Shown here piece after piece: positions 1-7,466 of a stretch of DNA of 11,650 nt (positions within the stretch are counted from its first letter, which is position 1; every line of letters begins with the position of its first letter). The notes under the pieces are model-generated. The model was not told where the DNA came from and ran no database searches. It saw only the letters and a list, made by a program, of their open reading frames with translations. The position numbers and the translations under genes were made by a program. This DNA is from Pseudomonadota bacterium (GTDB taxonomy: Bacteria; Pseudomonadota; Alphaproteobacteria; Rhizobiales; Rhizobiaceae): contig JAEYTV010000472.1 of the NCBI GenBank assembly GCA_023433855.1, positions 1 to 11,650 of the forward strand. Direction: 5' to 3'.

Positions 1-498
1 GTATTGTGCGGAGTAGGCTTGCGCGAGCTTGAGTCCTGCGATCTTCGCAATCGCATAGGCTTCGTTCGTCGGCTCCAGCGAACCTGTCAGGAGCGCCCGT
101 TCATCGATCGGTTGCGTCGCGAACTTGGGATAGATGCAACTCGATCCCATCCACAACAGCTTCTCCACCCCGATGTCGGCCGCAGCCTTCATGATGTTCA
201 TTGCAATAAGCGTATTGACGTAAAGGAAGTCTGCCGGATAGGCGGCATTTGCAGCGATTCCCCCCACCTTCGCCGCTGCCACGAAGATGATATCGGGCCT
301 CGCTTCCGCCATCCATTGCTCGGTTTGAGCTTGACGGGTCAGATCGAGTGCATCGCGTGATACCTTCAGGATGGTACAATCTTCCTGCTCCAGCCGACGG
401 ACCAGAGCGGCTCCCACCATGCCGTTGTGACCAGCGACCCAGACCCGTTTCCCGCTGAGGCTGAATACGTGTTTCCCCGGCTCAACCAACGAAATCAT
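1..498 (-). CDS. fcl: GDP-L-fucose synthase, N-terminal part (runs off the left edge)
   Basis: This cytoplasmic NADPH-dependent 3,5-epimerase/4-reductase converts GDP-4-keto-6-deoxy-D-mannose into GDP-L-fucose, the second step after Gmd. Only the first 166 residues are visible; family members are about 310-320 residues. The minus-strand reading gives an extended-SDR fold. It has a Rossmann glycine motif [10 protein letters not shown] near residues 23-32, [11 protein letters not shown] near 74-84, the SSCIYP stretch at 119-124 with the catalytic Ser region, and YAIAK at 148-152 with the catalytic Tyr148 and Lys152. The ATG at 498-496 lies inside the end of gmd, so the two reading frames overlap by 17 bases and are probably translationally coupled. 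The product feeds fucose into exopolysaccharide, LPS or, in some rhizobia, Nod factor (where the gene is called nolK). Family assignment is firm; the destination glycan is unknown. Confidence 0.93.
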   Translation of the reverse strand, partial: MISLVEPGKHVFSLSGKRVWVAGHNGMVGAALVRRLEQEDCTILKVSRDALDLTRQAQTEQWMAEARPDIIFVAAAKVGGIAANAAYPADFLYVNTLIAMNIMKAAADIGVEKLLWMGSSCIYPKFATQPIDERALLTGSLEPTNEAYAIAKIAGLKLAQAYSAQY

Positions 499-1552
499 TT
501 CGCCCCTCGTCGCGCATGATGGAGCGCAGGTCGGCCTCGACCATCTCTGAAACAAGATCACTGAAAGGCGTCGAGTGACTCCAGCCGAGCTTGCTATGGG
601 CCTTGCTTGCGTCGCCGAGAAGAAAATCGACTTCCGTCGGACGGAAATAGCGCGGATCGATCGCAATCAGGGGATTGCCGGTATGTTTGTCGAAACCTAT
701 CTCGTCGAGACCCTTGCCATCCCATTCGATGGTTTTTCCGACGAAACCAAAGGCAAGTTCGACGAACTCGCGAACTGTATGCGCCTCTCCAGTCGCCAAC
801 ACATAGTCTTCCGGCTGGTCCTGCTGCAGGATTCTCCACATGCCGTCGACATAATCCCGAGCATGGCCCCAATCCCGACGGGCATCGAGGTTGCCGAGAT
901 AGAGCTTCTTCATCATGCCGCGCTCGATGGCGGCGACCCCCCGCGAAATCTTGCGCGTGACGAAGGTTTCGCCGCGTATAGGGCTCTCGTGGTTGAACAG
1001 AATGCCGTTCGAGGCATGGAAACCGTAGGCTTCCCGATAGTTGACGGTGATCCAGTAGGCGTAGAGCTTCGCGGCCGCATAGGGGCTGCGCGGGTAGAAG
1101 GGCGTTGCTTCGTGCTGCGCTCGATCGCCTAATCCTCCGAACAGCTCGGACGTGGAGGCTTGATAGAAGCGGCAGCGGTCTCCAAGCTTCAGAATTCTCA
1201 TCGCCTCAAGAAGGCGCAAGGTCCCGAGCGCATCCGCGTTAGCCGTATATTCCGGCGTGTCGAAGCTGACCTGGACATGGCTCTGGGCGCCGAGATTGTA
1301 GATCTCGTCTGGCTGAACATCCTGAATCACCCGGCAGAGGTTCGTCGCGTCCGTGAGATCGCCGAAATGCAGCCTGAACCGCACGTCCTCCACCCACGGA
1401 TCCTGGTACAGGTGATCCACCCGGCCCGTGTTGAACGACGACGAGCGCCGCTTCAGGCCGTGGACGATATATCCTTTGGTAAGCAGCAGCTCACTGAGGT
1501 ATGCACCGTCCTGTCCTGTGACCCCGATGATCAGGGCTCGTTTATCCGCCAT
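482..1552 (-). CDS. gmd: GDP-mannose 4,6-dehydratase
   Basis: This cytoplasmic NADP-dependent dehydratase converts GDP-D-mannose into GDP-4-keto-6-deoxy-D-mannose, the first step of GDP-L-fucose (and GDP-rhamnose or perosamine) synthesis. The 356-residue length is normal for the family. Visible motifs are the N-terminal cofactor loop [10 protein letters not shown] (10-19), [16 protein letters not shown] (34-49), the active-site STSELFG (133-139) with Thr134 and Glu136, [10 protein letters not shown] (153-162) with Tyr158 and Lys162, and the substrate-binding [15 protein letters not shown] (187-201). The ATG at 1552 gives [10 protein letters not shown], the expected distance to the glycine motif; the ribosome site before it is weak (ACAGG). 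The gene is followed by the overlapping fucose synthase gene, so it is the head of a gmd-fcl pair. In nodulation clusters the same enzyme is named noeL, but no nod box was found here. Confidence 0.97.
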   Translation of the reverse strand: MADKRALIIGVTGQDGAYLSELLLTKGYIVHGLKRRSSSFNTGRVDHLYQDPWVEDVRFRLHFGDLTDATNLCRVIQDVQPDEIYNLGAQSHVQVSFDTPEYTANADALGTLRLLEAMRILKLGDRCRFYQASTSELFGGLGDRAQHEATPFYPRSPYAAAKLYAYWITVNYREAYGFHASNGILFNHESPIRGETFVTRKISRGVAAIERGMMKKLYLGNLDARRDWGHARDYVDGMWRILQQDQPEDYVLATGEAHTVREFVELAFGFVGKTIEWDGKGLDEIGFDKHTGNPLIAIDPRYFRPTEVDFLLGDASKAHSKLGWSHSTPFSDLVSEMVEADLRSIMRDEGRNDFVG

Positions 1553-1620
1553 CCTGTCAATCCCCGCATCTGCCGCACGCCGAACAGGCCGTTCAGTCTC
1601 CGGGGCCGGACTATATGGCT

Positions 1621-1681
1621 ACCTGACCGCACCTACAGCCTGTCAATTGGGAGAGTTGGCGTGGTTTGAGACCTGACCGCA
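1621..1681. repeat. Two exact 11-base direct repeats upstream of gmd
   Basis: ACCTGACCGCA is present at 1621-1631 and again at 1671-1681, exactly 50 bases apart (about five helical turns on one DNA face). Read on the gmd strand the units are TGCGGTCAGGT and they flank the perfect TTGACA at 1646-1641. The layout would suit a pair of binding sites for a regulator of gmd. The repeat itself is seen directly; the regulatory role is inference. Confidence 0.5.
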
Positions 1682-1727
1682 TTGCCGTTCAAGGTAGATC
1701 ATCGGCTGCCGAGCATACATCCACTCA

Positions 1728-1747
1728 CCCAAAGTCGTAGGTTTGGG
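1728..1747. repeat. Short inverted repeat
   Basis: CCCAAA at 1728-1733 and TTTGGG at 1742-1747 form a 6-base perfect inverted repeat around an 8-base centre in the gmd/methyltransferase intergenic region. It has no T-run after it on either strand, so it is not a terminator. A 6-base stem is easily found by chance; it is listed as a possible operator half-site pair only. Confidence 0.25.
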
Positions 1748-1946
1748 GGCGAAGCATCGTATCAGTATCGCTTTTGGCTAGCTTGCTGCTTCCACCATCC
1801 ATGGCAGGATTCGGGATAGGTAGCCGAAGACCGAGAGTCAGCCGCTAGCCTTTGCGAAACCCGAAGGACGAGGGAACAAGTGCGCGGCCGCAGACCGGCC
1901 TGTGCGCCTATTCGCCATTTCCTTGCTGATTCTGGAGACCATGATC

Positions 1947-2759
1947 ATGGCTCAGTTCGCCACGACCTATGAGGCAATACAAAACTATAACTGGCTCACG
2001 CGTTTTCTCCACAGGGGGCGATATCGCAAGCTGCTTCAGGTGCTGAAGGAGTTGCAGCGGGATATCGATGATCGCAGCATCAAAATACTGGACATCGGAT
2101 GCGGCCCCGGAAACGTTATCGAGCATATCATCGGCCGTTTCGACGTGGATTATGTAGGTATTGACTACGACCCCATCTTCATCGAGGCGGCTCGTGCCAA
2201 ATACGGGCATCTTGACAACTGCCGTTTTGTCGTTGGCGACGCCACGGATGATGAACTTTATCGCTCGACAGACGCCGACATCGTCATCGCGCTTGAGACG
2301 CTCGAACATATCCCTCTCAATAGCGCGCTCCGTGTCGTTGAACACGTCTGCGGCATCGTGCGCCCGCGTTTATTCCTTGTGACCGTTCCTGCCGAGGTGG
2401 GTCCCGCGGTCTGGATCAAGAACTGGGGATCGATCCTCATCGGTTACGATCGGAAATCCGGTAACTTCCGCGAGACTTTCTGGGCGGGTCTTTACCAGCT
2501 GGATCGCGTCCCACCGCATTGCACATCGCACCAGGGTTTCGATTGGCGTTGTCTGGCCCAGTTGATACGGGTGAATGCGCCCATGCGGGAGGTCCGCAGT
2601 CTGCCGTTCTCTTTCATCCCCAGGATGTTCAGTCCCAACATCTCAATGCTCGCAGAGCCCCGGAAGTCAGCCGCTCCTGAGAAAAGCAAAACGGCAAGGG
2701 CGTGGCAGATCAATCACGATTGGAGCCCCGTTGTCTCCGGAATATCCTTGTTTCTGTAA
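1947..2759 (+). CDS. Class I SAM-dependent methyltransferase, substrate unknown
   Basis: The 270-residue protein is a Rossmann-type methyltransferase. Motif I DIGCGPG is at 49-55 after a hydrophobic strand. The acidic residue that would bind the SAM ribose is Asp73 in VGIDYDP, motif II-like GDAT is at 97-100, and ALETLEHIP (115-123) is the post-motif stretch typical of small-molecule and sugar methyltransferases. The C-terminal HQGFDWRCL (195-203) is also typical of this group. The frame stays open back to a GTG at 1902, but GGAG at 1934-1937 lies 9 bases before the ATG at 1947 and only 3 before the ATG at 1941, so 1947 is preferred. It faces away from gmd-fcl. A role in O-methylating a sugar (for example fucose) or a lipid or quinone head group is possible, but only the neighbourhood hints at it. 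It has more AT-rich codons at its 5' end than its neighbours. Confidence 0.85.
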   Translation: MAQFATTYEAIQNYNWLTRFLHRGRYRKLLQVLKELQRDIDDRSIKILDIGCGPGNVIEHIIGRFDVDYVGIDYDPIFIEAARAKYGHLDNCRFVVGDATDDELYRSTDADIVIALETLEHIPLNSALRVVEHVCGIVRPRLFLVTVPAEVGPAVWIKNWGSILIGYDRKSGNFRETFWAGLYQLDRVPPHCTSHQGFDWRCLAQLIRVNAPMREVRSLPFSFIPRMFSPNISMLAEPRKSAAPEKSKTARAWQINHDWSPVVSGISLFL

Positions 2760-2770
2760 ACGGGCTCCAA

Positions 2771-2814
2771 CGTGCCGGCACGCTCCCCCGAGGAGGAATT
2801 ACCCTGCGCCTCCT
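2771..2814. terminator. Possible weak bidirectional terminator between convergent genes
   Basis: The 142-base gap between the convergent methyltransferase and hydrolase genes contains a perfect 12-base palindrome CGTGCCGGCACG at 2771-2782. It also contains AGGAGG (2791-2796) facing CCTCCT (2809-2814). Convergent genes need terminators here, but neither element has a proper T-run, so the assignment is weak. Confidence 0.25.
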
Positions 2815-2901
2815 TTGCAGCAGGAACGAAACCTCCGCGTGCACTCCAACTTGGAAGGCCCCGCCCAGGAAGTAGACGTCGTTGATGTGCGGGTCCCCCC
2901 A

Positions 2902-3603
2902 TCAGGTCCACGCGATGGACTGAAGGAAGGATGGAACGTGGCCGAGCGTCGGGAACACGGCATCGGGCGTGTAGTCATCAAGCGGCTTGCGCCCTGTGCC
3001 CCTGTCGATCCAGATGCTGCGGAAGCGGAGGTCTCGAGCTGCCACAAGATCAAGATGCGGACTTGCGCAAATATGGACGACATCGCTCGGGGTCACGCCG
3101 AGCGCACCGTGCGCGAAGTCGAAGATCTGTCGAGCGGGCTTGTAGGCTCCGGCCTGCTGGGCAGTAATTACGCGGTCGATATGCCCGTCGAGCTGGCTGA
3201 CATTCCCAGCAATGATGTCATCGTCGGTATTCGATATGATGCAGAGCTTGAAGCCCTGCGCTTTCAGTGCGGCAAGCGCGGGGATCACCTCGGGAAAAGG
3301 TGGCATATGCGAGATGCTGCCGGTGAGAACGTCTGAGTGGTCAGCCGAGTAGGCGAGGTTGAGTTCTTCCATGGCGAGACGCAGCCCTTCGGCAGCGACG
3401 GTTCGAAAGGGTCTGTGTGGACGCGCGGTTTCGAGCGCATGTTCGTGCTTGTCGTAAACTCTGATCAGCGTTTCGGGGTCGACACCTGATCCCGGATGAT
3501 CGGCGAGGATCTTGTTGACCGCAGCAAGCAGTCCCTCGTCCCACTGGATGAGGGTGCCATAGCAGTCGAAGGTCAACCATTCCGGTTTTGGCCCAGGAAC
3601 CAT
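2902..3603 (-). CDS. HAD-superfamily hydrolase, haloacid dehalogenase type II-like
   Basis: This is a 233-residue cytoplasmic HAD hydrolase that resembles (S)-2-haloacid dehalogenases. Motif I is FDCYGTLI (12-19) with nucleophile Asp13. Motif II is ISNTDDDI (123-130) with Ser124-Asn125. Motif III Lys155 lies in AGAYKPA, the signature seen in the type II dehalogenase group. The motif IV region is CASPHLDLVAARDLRF (179-194). The frame is open upstream to 3690, but the ATG at 3603 has an excellent AGGAG (3613-3609) five bases before it and starts just ahead of motif I, so it is chosen. It lies 217 bases downstream of hutH on the same strand and may be co-transcribed. Many proteins so annotated act on phosphorylated or other acids, so true dehalogenase activity is unproven. 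Confidence 0.88.
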   Translation of the reverse strand: MVPGPKPEWLTFDCYGTLIQWDEGLLAAVNKILADHPGSGVDPETLIRVYDKHEHALETARPHRPFRTVAAEGLRLAMEELNLAYSADHSDVLTGSISHMPPFPEVIPALAALKAQGFKLCIISNTDDDIIAGNVSQLDGHIDRVITAQQAGAYKPARQIFDFAHGALGVTPSDVVHICASPHLDLVAARDLRFRSIWIDRGTGRKPLDDYTPDAVFPTLGHVPSFLQSIAWT

Positions 3604-3820
3604 CGGATCTCCTTTCGTTGTTTCCCAGATGTAGCGGGTCACTTGGTTCCGCCGGCTCGACTTCGTCAGAAGCGCGGCATCACGGCACATTTTGAGGCCG
3701 GCGCAACATGCTCTGCATAAAACGTCATGGATCCGCGTTTCGCTCTCGGCTCCGGTCCGACGAGCATCGGTGACAGCGCGCCGCCTCCCTCATCCAGCTA
3801 TGGTTTCAACCACGCTCATC

Positions 3821-5356
3821 TCAGCTCTCCAGGGCCGGCAGGATGCCGGGAGAGACGGCGGCCTCCAGCGCCCCTGAGGAAACAAGCTCCGAGGCAATGC
3901 GCAGGTCGCCTGCCATGTAGCGGTCTTCTTCCAACGAAGGCACGCCCGCACGGATCACCGCGATCACACGCGCGAGCTCCGGACTCGTTACAAGCGGGCC
4001 CCGCAGTTCCACGCCTTGGGCGGCGCTCAGCGCCTCGATCCCGAGGATGCCGAACAGGTTCTCCGTCATCGACAGGAGGCGGCGTGCGCCGTGGCAGGCC
4101 ATCGACACATGATCCTCCTGATTGGCCGAGGTCGGCGTGGAATCGACGGAGGCCGGATGGGACATCTGCTTGTTCTCGGACATCAGGGCAGCGGAGGTGA
4201 CCTCGGCGATCATGAGACCGGAGTTCAGGCCTGGGTTCCTGGTCAGGAACGCCGGAAGCCCGTACGAAAGGGCAGGATCGACCAGCAGCGCAATACGTCG
4301 CTGCGCTATTGCACCGATCTCGCAGATCGCGAGCGCAAGCTGGTCGGCCGCGAAGGCTACGGGCTCGGCATGGAAGTTTCCCCCGGACACAACCGAGCTG
4401 TCGGAAAGCACCAGCGGATTGTCGGTAACGGCATTCGCTTCAATCTCTAGGGTGCCCGCGACCGAACGGAGGAGATCGAGACAGGCACCACCGACCTGCG
4501 GCTGGCAGCGAATGCAGTAGGGATCCTGCACGCGTTCATCGCCGTCGATATGGCTTTCGCGGATCTGGGAGCCTTCGAGCAGGCGGCGGAGCGCCGAGGC
4601 GGCGTCGATCTGGCCTTTGTGACCTCGCAATGCGTGAATATCCGGGTGAAATGGCGCGGACGATCCCATCGCCGCGTCGGTGGACAGCGCGCCGGTCACG
4701 AGAGCTGCCCGCGCGGCACGGTGTGCCCGGAACAGTCCGGCAAGTGCCAAGGCCGTCGATGTCTGCGTCCCATTGATCAGCGCCAGTCCTTCCTTGGCGA
4801 CAAGCGCGACAGGCGAAAGCCCGGCCCTCTCAAGAGCAGCGCTGGAGGGCATGCGGACACCTTCCAAGAAGGCTTCGCCTTCGCCCATCATGGTTGCCGA
4901 CATGTGAGCGAGCGGCGCGAGATCCCCCGAGGCGCCGACCGAGCCCTTTTCCGGAATGACCGGAATGATGCCTTTTTCGAGCATGCCTTCGAGCAGCCGA
5001 ACGACTTCGAGCCGCACCCCGGAAGCGCCGCGGCCGAGCGAGATCAACTTCAGTGCCATGATCAGGCGCACTACATTTTCCGGCAACGGCGCCCCGACAC
5101 CGCAGCAATGCGACAGGATCAGGTTGCGCTGGAGCGTTGCGGTGTCGGCAGCGTCGATTTTGATCGACGCAAGTTTCCCAAAACCCGTATTGATGCCATA
5201 GACCGGTGAACTGCCGGCGGCGATTTCCGCGATGCGGGCTGCAGCGCGCTCGATACCGGTGTCGAAGCTTCGATCCAGAAGCGCACTGGCACCATCCCAG
5301 TAGATGGTTTCCAGTTGCTCGAGAGTAACCCTGCCCGGGCGCAGCGTCTCATTCAT
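3821..5356 (-). CDS. hutH: Histidine ammonia-lyase (histidase)
   Basis: This cytoplasmic tetrameric enzyme deaminates L-histidine to trans-urocanate and ammonia using the self-formed MIO cofactor. The 511-residue protein has the MIO triad Ala142-Ser143-Gly144 in [13 protein letters not shown]. From the ATG at 5356, residue numbers fall exactly on those recalled for Pseudomonas putida HutH: Tyr53 (YGINTGFG), His83 (LSH), Asn195 (NGTQ), Gln277, Tyr280 and Arg283 ([12 protein letters not shown]), Phe329 (GNFHAEP), Met382 and Glu414 ([10 protein letters not shown]). The frame extends to a TTG at 5380, but the ATG at 5356 has AGGGA (5370-5366) nine bases ahead and gives this perfect register. It is divergent from a HutC-type regulator, with a candidate HutC operator about 140 bases upstream. 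Urocanase and later hut genes are absent from the window, so it may be a second histidase or act on a histidine analogue. Confidence 0.94.
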   Translation of the reverse strand: MNETLRPGRVTLEQLETIYWDGASALLDRSFDTGIERAAARIAEIAAGSSPVYGINTGFGKLASIKIDAADTATLQRNLILSHCCGVGAPLPENVVRLIMALKLISLGRGASGVRLEVVRLLEGMLEKGIIPVIPEKGSVGASGDLAPLAHMSATMMGEGEAFLEGVRMPSSAALERAGLSPVALVAKEGLALINGTQTSTALALAGLFRAHRAARAALVTGALSTDAAMGSSAPFHPDIHALRGHKGQIDAASALRRLLEGSQIRESHIDGDERVQDPYCIRCQPQVGGACLDLLRSVAGTLEIEANAVTDNPLVLSDSSVVSGGNFHAEPVAFAADQLALAICEIGAIAQRRIALLVDPALSYGLPAFLTRNPGLNSGLMIAEVTSAALMSENKQMSHPASVDSTPTSANQEDHVSMACHGARRLLSMTENLFGILGIEALSAAQGVELRGPLVTSPELARVIAVIRAGVPSLEEDRYMAGDLRIASELVSSGALEAAVSPGILPALES

Positions 5357-5495
5357 CGGTGTTCTTCCCTTTGAAGACAATGATCATGCAGTGGCCAGCC
5401 GATGTCTACCGACTTGGTGGCCTCGATGTACCCGCACCGTAGTTCAGGTCCACCCGGTCAGCGACAGCAAACAGGGGCTCGATCTGGAGCATAAA

Positions 5496-5507
5496 ATGTA
5501 TAGACAT
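5496..5507. promoter_or_regulatory. Candidate HutC operator in the hutH/hutC divergent region
   Basis: ATGTATAGACAT is an interrupted palindrome (ATGT, four bases, ACAT) roughly midway between the start codons of hutH (5356) and hutC (5639). Its core TGTATAGACA matches seven of eight fixed positions of the TGTA-N2-TACA pattern reported for HutC (recalled, not searched). The same 11 bases, ATGTATAGACA, recur at 7458-7468. On the hutH strand a TATACA inside the site could serve as a -10 box, with TTGCCT 16 bases before it, but that promoter match is modest. Binding would allow autoregulation of hutC and repression of hutH. Confidence 0.6.
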
Positions 5508-5638
5508 AATGCCGGCCAAGGCAAGCCTGTCTCGGACGCGTGGCAATCGAACGGCCGATCGCACGGACGATATCCACTTGGGAGATGGCCCATGCTGGGG
5601 TACATCAGGGCGAAACCTGAACAGGAACCGGGGAAGTC

Positions 5639-6367
5639 GTGGCGCAACTCAACGGCAGGGACCAGACCCTGCATCAGCGTATTCTTGGGGACATAGAAAG
5701 CAAGATCGTGTCCGGCGAATGGCCGCCTGGATATCGCCTGCCGTTCGAGATCGATCTTGCCGCCCAATACGATTGCTCGCGGATGACGGTGAACAAGGTG
5801 ATGACCCAACTCGCCAAGTCCGGGCTGATCGCGCGACGCAAGAGATCCGGCAGCTTCGTCGCCCAGCCGCAGGCCCAGTCAGCGGTGCTCGAAATCAACG
5901 ATATCGAGGCTGAGGTGCGGTCGCTGAGCCTTGATTACTCCCTTGTACTCGCGCGCCGAGAGGTGCGCCCGGCGACCAACCGCGACGCACGGCTGCTCGA
6001 CATGGAACCAGGGACTGCGGTGCTGGACCTCACCTGTATCCATTTCGGAGGGCCGCGACCGTTCTGCATGGAAGAGCGGTTGATCAACCTCGACAATGCG
6101 CCGGAAGCGGAGGACACCGATTTTTCCCATACGGCGCCCGGACGATGGCTGCTTGGCCAGGTGCCGTGGAGCGCGGCTGAGCACCGGATTCGCGCTTCGG
6201 CCGCCTCTGCGGAAACAGCCTCTATGCTTCGCATCGCCAAAGGTTCGGCCTGCCTGGTCGTGGAACGACGAACCTGGAGCTCTCTGGGCTCGATCACCCA
6301 TGTCCGGATGACCTATCCGGGAGATACACACGAACTCGTGGCTCGCTTTACACCGGCTTCGAAATGA
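5639..6367 (+). CDS. hutC: HutC-type GntR-family transcriptional regulator with UTRA domain
   Basis: This 242-residue DNA-binding regulator has an N-terminal GntR winged helix-turn-helix (about 8-75). It includes LPFEIDLAAQYDCSRMTVNK (34-53), the recognition-helix segment typical of the HutC subfamily, and GLIARRKRSGSFVAQP (62-77) as the wing. A C-terminal UTRA effector domain spans about 95-236, with PWSAAEHRIRA (176-186) and the final MTYPGDTHELVARF strand pair. In Hut systems HutC is a repressor released by urocanate, the product of the divergent histidase. The GTG at 5639 is the only usable start because a stop codon lies just upstream at 5618-5620; GGGGAAG precedes it closely. It probably controls hutH, itself and the downstream importer. 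The true inducer could be another unsaturated acid. Confidence 0.9.
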   Translation: MAQLNGRDQTLHQRILGDIESKIVSGEWPPGYRLPFEIDLAAQYDCSRMTVNKVMTQLAKSGLIARRKRSGSFVAQPQAQSAVLEINDIEAEVRSLSLDYSLVLARREVRPATNRDARLLDMEPGTAVLDLTCIHFGGPRPFCMEERLINLDNAPEAEDTDFSHTAPGRWLLGQVPWSAAEHRIRASAASAETASMLRIAKGSACLVVERRTWSSLGSITHVRMTYPGDTHELVARFTPASK

Positions 6368-6505
6368 TTGTCGCCTTCAGCTGCAACTTAGCCAAGGTTG
6401 CGGGTGGTGGCTTGCCCACGCGAAACTCGCCTGTACAACCGGATCGACATTCAGGGAAACACCGTCTCGGTGCGAACATTCCAACGATGACAAAGGGGAA
6501 CCGCA

Positions 6506-7273
6506 ATGACTCGCACGATCTTCGATCTCTCCGGTCGAAAGGCTATCGTCACCGGGGCAAGCCGCGGCATCGGGCAGGCGATCGCCCAAGCACTTGCACG
6601 CGCCGGAGCGGACGTCGCGGTCACGGCCAGGACAGTCGAAGCGCTGGCGGAGACTCAGACGCTCGTCGAAAATGCAGGCCGGCGCTGTGTGCCCCTCTCA
6701 CAGGATGTGCGCGACACCGCAGCATGCAGCAGCGTCATGAATAAAGCGGCCGACATGTTCGGCGGACTGGACATCCTGATCAACAACGCGGGTTTCGAAA
6801 ATGTCATGCCATCTCTGGACGTCGACGACGCCCTGTGGGACGCGATCGTTTCGACGAACCTCAAGGGCGCCTTTTTCTGCGCACAGGCGGCCGGGCGCAT
6901 CATGGCCGAAAGCGGTGGCGGCAGCATCGTCAATCTCTGCTCTCTCACCTCCTACGTCGGGGTTCCGACCGCGGCACCCTACGGAGCCTCCAAATCCGGC
7001 TTGCTCGGAGTAACCCGGACGCTCGCCACCGAATGGGCTCACCACAACATCCGCGTCAATGCCGTTGCGCCGGGGTATTTCCGCACCTCCATGACCGAAG
7101 TGTTCTATAAAGACGAAGACTGGCAGTCACGGATGCTGGAAAAGATCCCACAACGCCGGTTCGGCAGTGAAAGTGATCTCGGAGGGGTGGTTGTGTTTCT
7201 GTGCAGTGACGCAGCGGCTTACATCACCGGTCATTGCATCCCCGTGGACGGGGGTTATCTCGCCTCCATCTGA
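6506..7273 (+). CDS. Classical short-chain dehydrogenase/reductase
   Basis: The 255-residue NAD(P)-dependent oxidoreductase belongs to the classical SDR (FabG or gluconate 5-dehydrogenase-like) group and is probably cytoplasmic. The cofactor motif TGASRGIG is at 16-23, NNAG at 93-96, and the catalytic tetrad is Asn118, Ser146, Tyr159 and Lys163 (YGASK). The usual substrate-loop entry APGYFRT (188-194) and C-terminal VDGGY (247-251) are present. AGGGG at 6494-6498 stands seven bases before the ATG, so the start is secure. It lies 138 bases after hutC and about 290 bases before the importer ATPase, all on the plus strand. Such enzymes oxidise or reduce a hydroxyl or keto group. Within this cluster it would fit a later step on the imported compound, but the sequence does not reveal the substrate. 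Confidence 0.9.
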   Translation: MTRTIFDLSGRKAIVTGASRGIGQAIAQALARAGADVAVTARTVEALAETQTLVENAGRRCVPLSQDVRDTAACSSVMNKAADMFGGLDILINNAGFENVMPSLDVDDALWDAIVSTNLKGAFFCAQAAGRIMAESGGGSIVNLCSLTSYVGVPTAAPYGASKSGLLGVTRTLATEWAHHNIRVNAVAPGYFRTSMTEVFYKDEDWQSRMLEKIPQRRFGSESDLGGVVVFLCSDAAAYITGHCIPVDGGYLASI

Positions 7274-7290
7274 CGGATCATACCCCCTTC

Positions 7291-7341
7291 CCGGTGCAAG
7301 ACGCGCCAAACACCGGCACTAGAGGCTTGCATTTTTGGCGC
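7291..7341. repeat. Interleaved inverted repeats after the dehydrogenase gene
   Basis: Three crossing inverted-repeat pairs occupy 51 bases: CCGGTG (7291-7296) with CACCGG (7311-7316), GCAAG (7296-7300) with CTTGC (7326-7330), and GCGCCAAA (7303-7310) with TTTGGCGC (7334-7341). They cannot all form as simple hairpins, and no run of T follows, so a terminator is not claimed. An 8-base perfect pair is expected by chance several times in a window this size. Confidence 0.3.
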
Positions 7342-7437
7342 CATCCCGACAAAACAGCACCAACGGCGGACCGGGGTTTATTTCTGCACAGATAATGATC
7401 AGGTAATGATTAAGCCCAAGAAATGTGCATGGTTTGA

Positions 7438-7466
7438 TTGACGATAATCGTGCGAATATGTATAGA
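7438..7466 (+). promoter_or_regulatory. Likely sigma-70-type promoter of the ABC importer operon
   Basis: TTGACG at 7438-7443 (five of six -35 consensus bases) and TATAGA at 7461-7466 (four of six -10 bases) are separated by exactly 17 bases. Transcription would start near 7473 and give a leader of about 90 bases before the ATPase start at 7562. The -10 box lies inside the candidate operator. Confidence 0.55.

Larger units (their letters stand above)
1553..1946. other. Intergenic region between divergent gmd and methyltransferase genes
   Basis: This stretch of about 390 bases holds no convincing coding region; the short frames in it lack recognisable protein motifs. It must contain the promoters for gmd (leftward) and the methyltransferase (rightward). 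On the minus strand there is a perfect TTGACA at 1646-1641, but the nearest TATA-like hexamer (TATAGT, 1615-1610) is 25 bases away, too far for a standard sigma-70 pair, so no promoter is assigned. The 11-base direct repeats and a short inverted repeat are listed separately. The nonamer CCTGTCAAT also occurs twice (1553-1561 and 1639-1647). The NdeI-like or nod-box elements expected for nodulation control were not seen. Confidence 0.6.

Noticed and set aside
575..1132. 185-residue open frame on the plus strand opposite gmd
   Set aside because: It is antisense to a secure gmd, has no recognisable motif, and is the kind of frame expected in GC-rich coding DNA.
1553..1901. Nod box in front of gmd, as for noeL/nolK in nodulation clusters
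   Set aside because: Neither strand shows the conserved ATC-spaced nod-box arrangement, so nodulation control is not supported.
2575..3336. 253-residue plus-strand open frame across the methyltransferase end and the hydrolase
   Set aside because: It overlaps two well-supported genes, has low-complexity Arg/Pro/Ser-rich composition and no domain.
3790..3819. Tiny minus-strand frame right after the hutH stop, beginning MSVVETIAG
   Set aside because: It has only nine codons before a stop and no identifiable family; a remnant of a lost gene cannot be shown.
4550..5209. 219-residue plus-strand open frame opposite hutH
   Set aside because: It is antisense to the histidase, whose active site is fully conserved; the frame itself shows no motif.
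5402..5409. ATGTCTAC, a partial match to one half of the HutC-like site
   Set aside because: It lacks the second half-site and is likely to be chance.
6368..6505. TGTACA near 6431 and a 5-base hairpin before the dehydrogenase as possible regulatory elements
   Set aside because: The TGTACA lacks the operator spacing, and the CACCG/CGGTG stem is too short to mean much; no separate promoter could be assigned.
7393..7410. TAATGAT direct repeat, 11 bases apart, upstream of the importer promoter
   Set aside because: Seven-base repeats in an AT-rich stretch are common by chance; noted only as a possible activator site.
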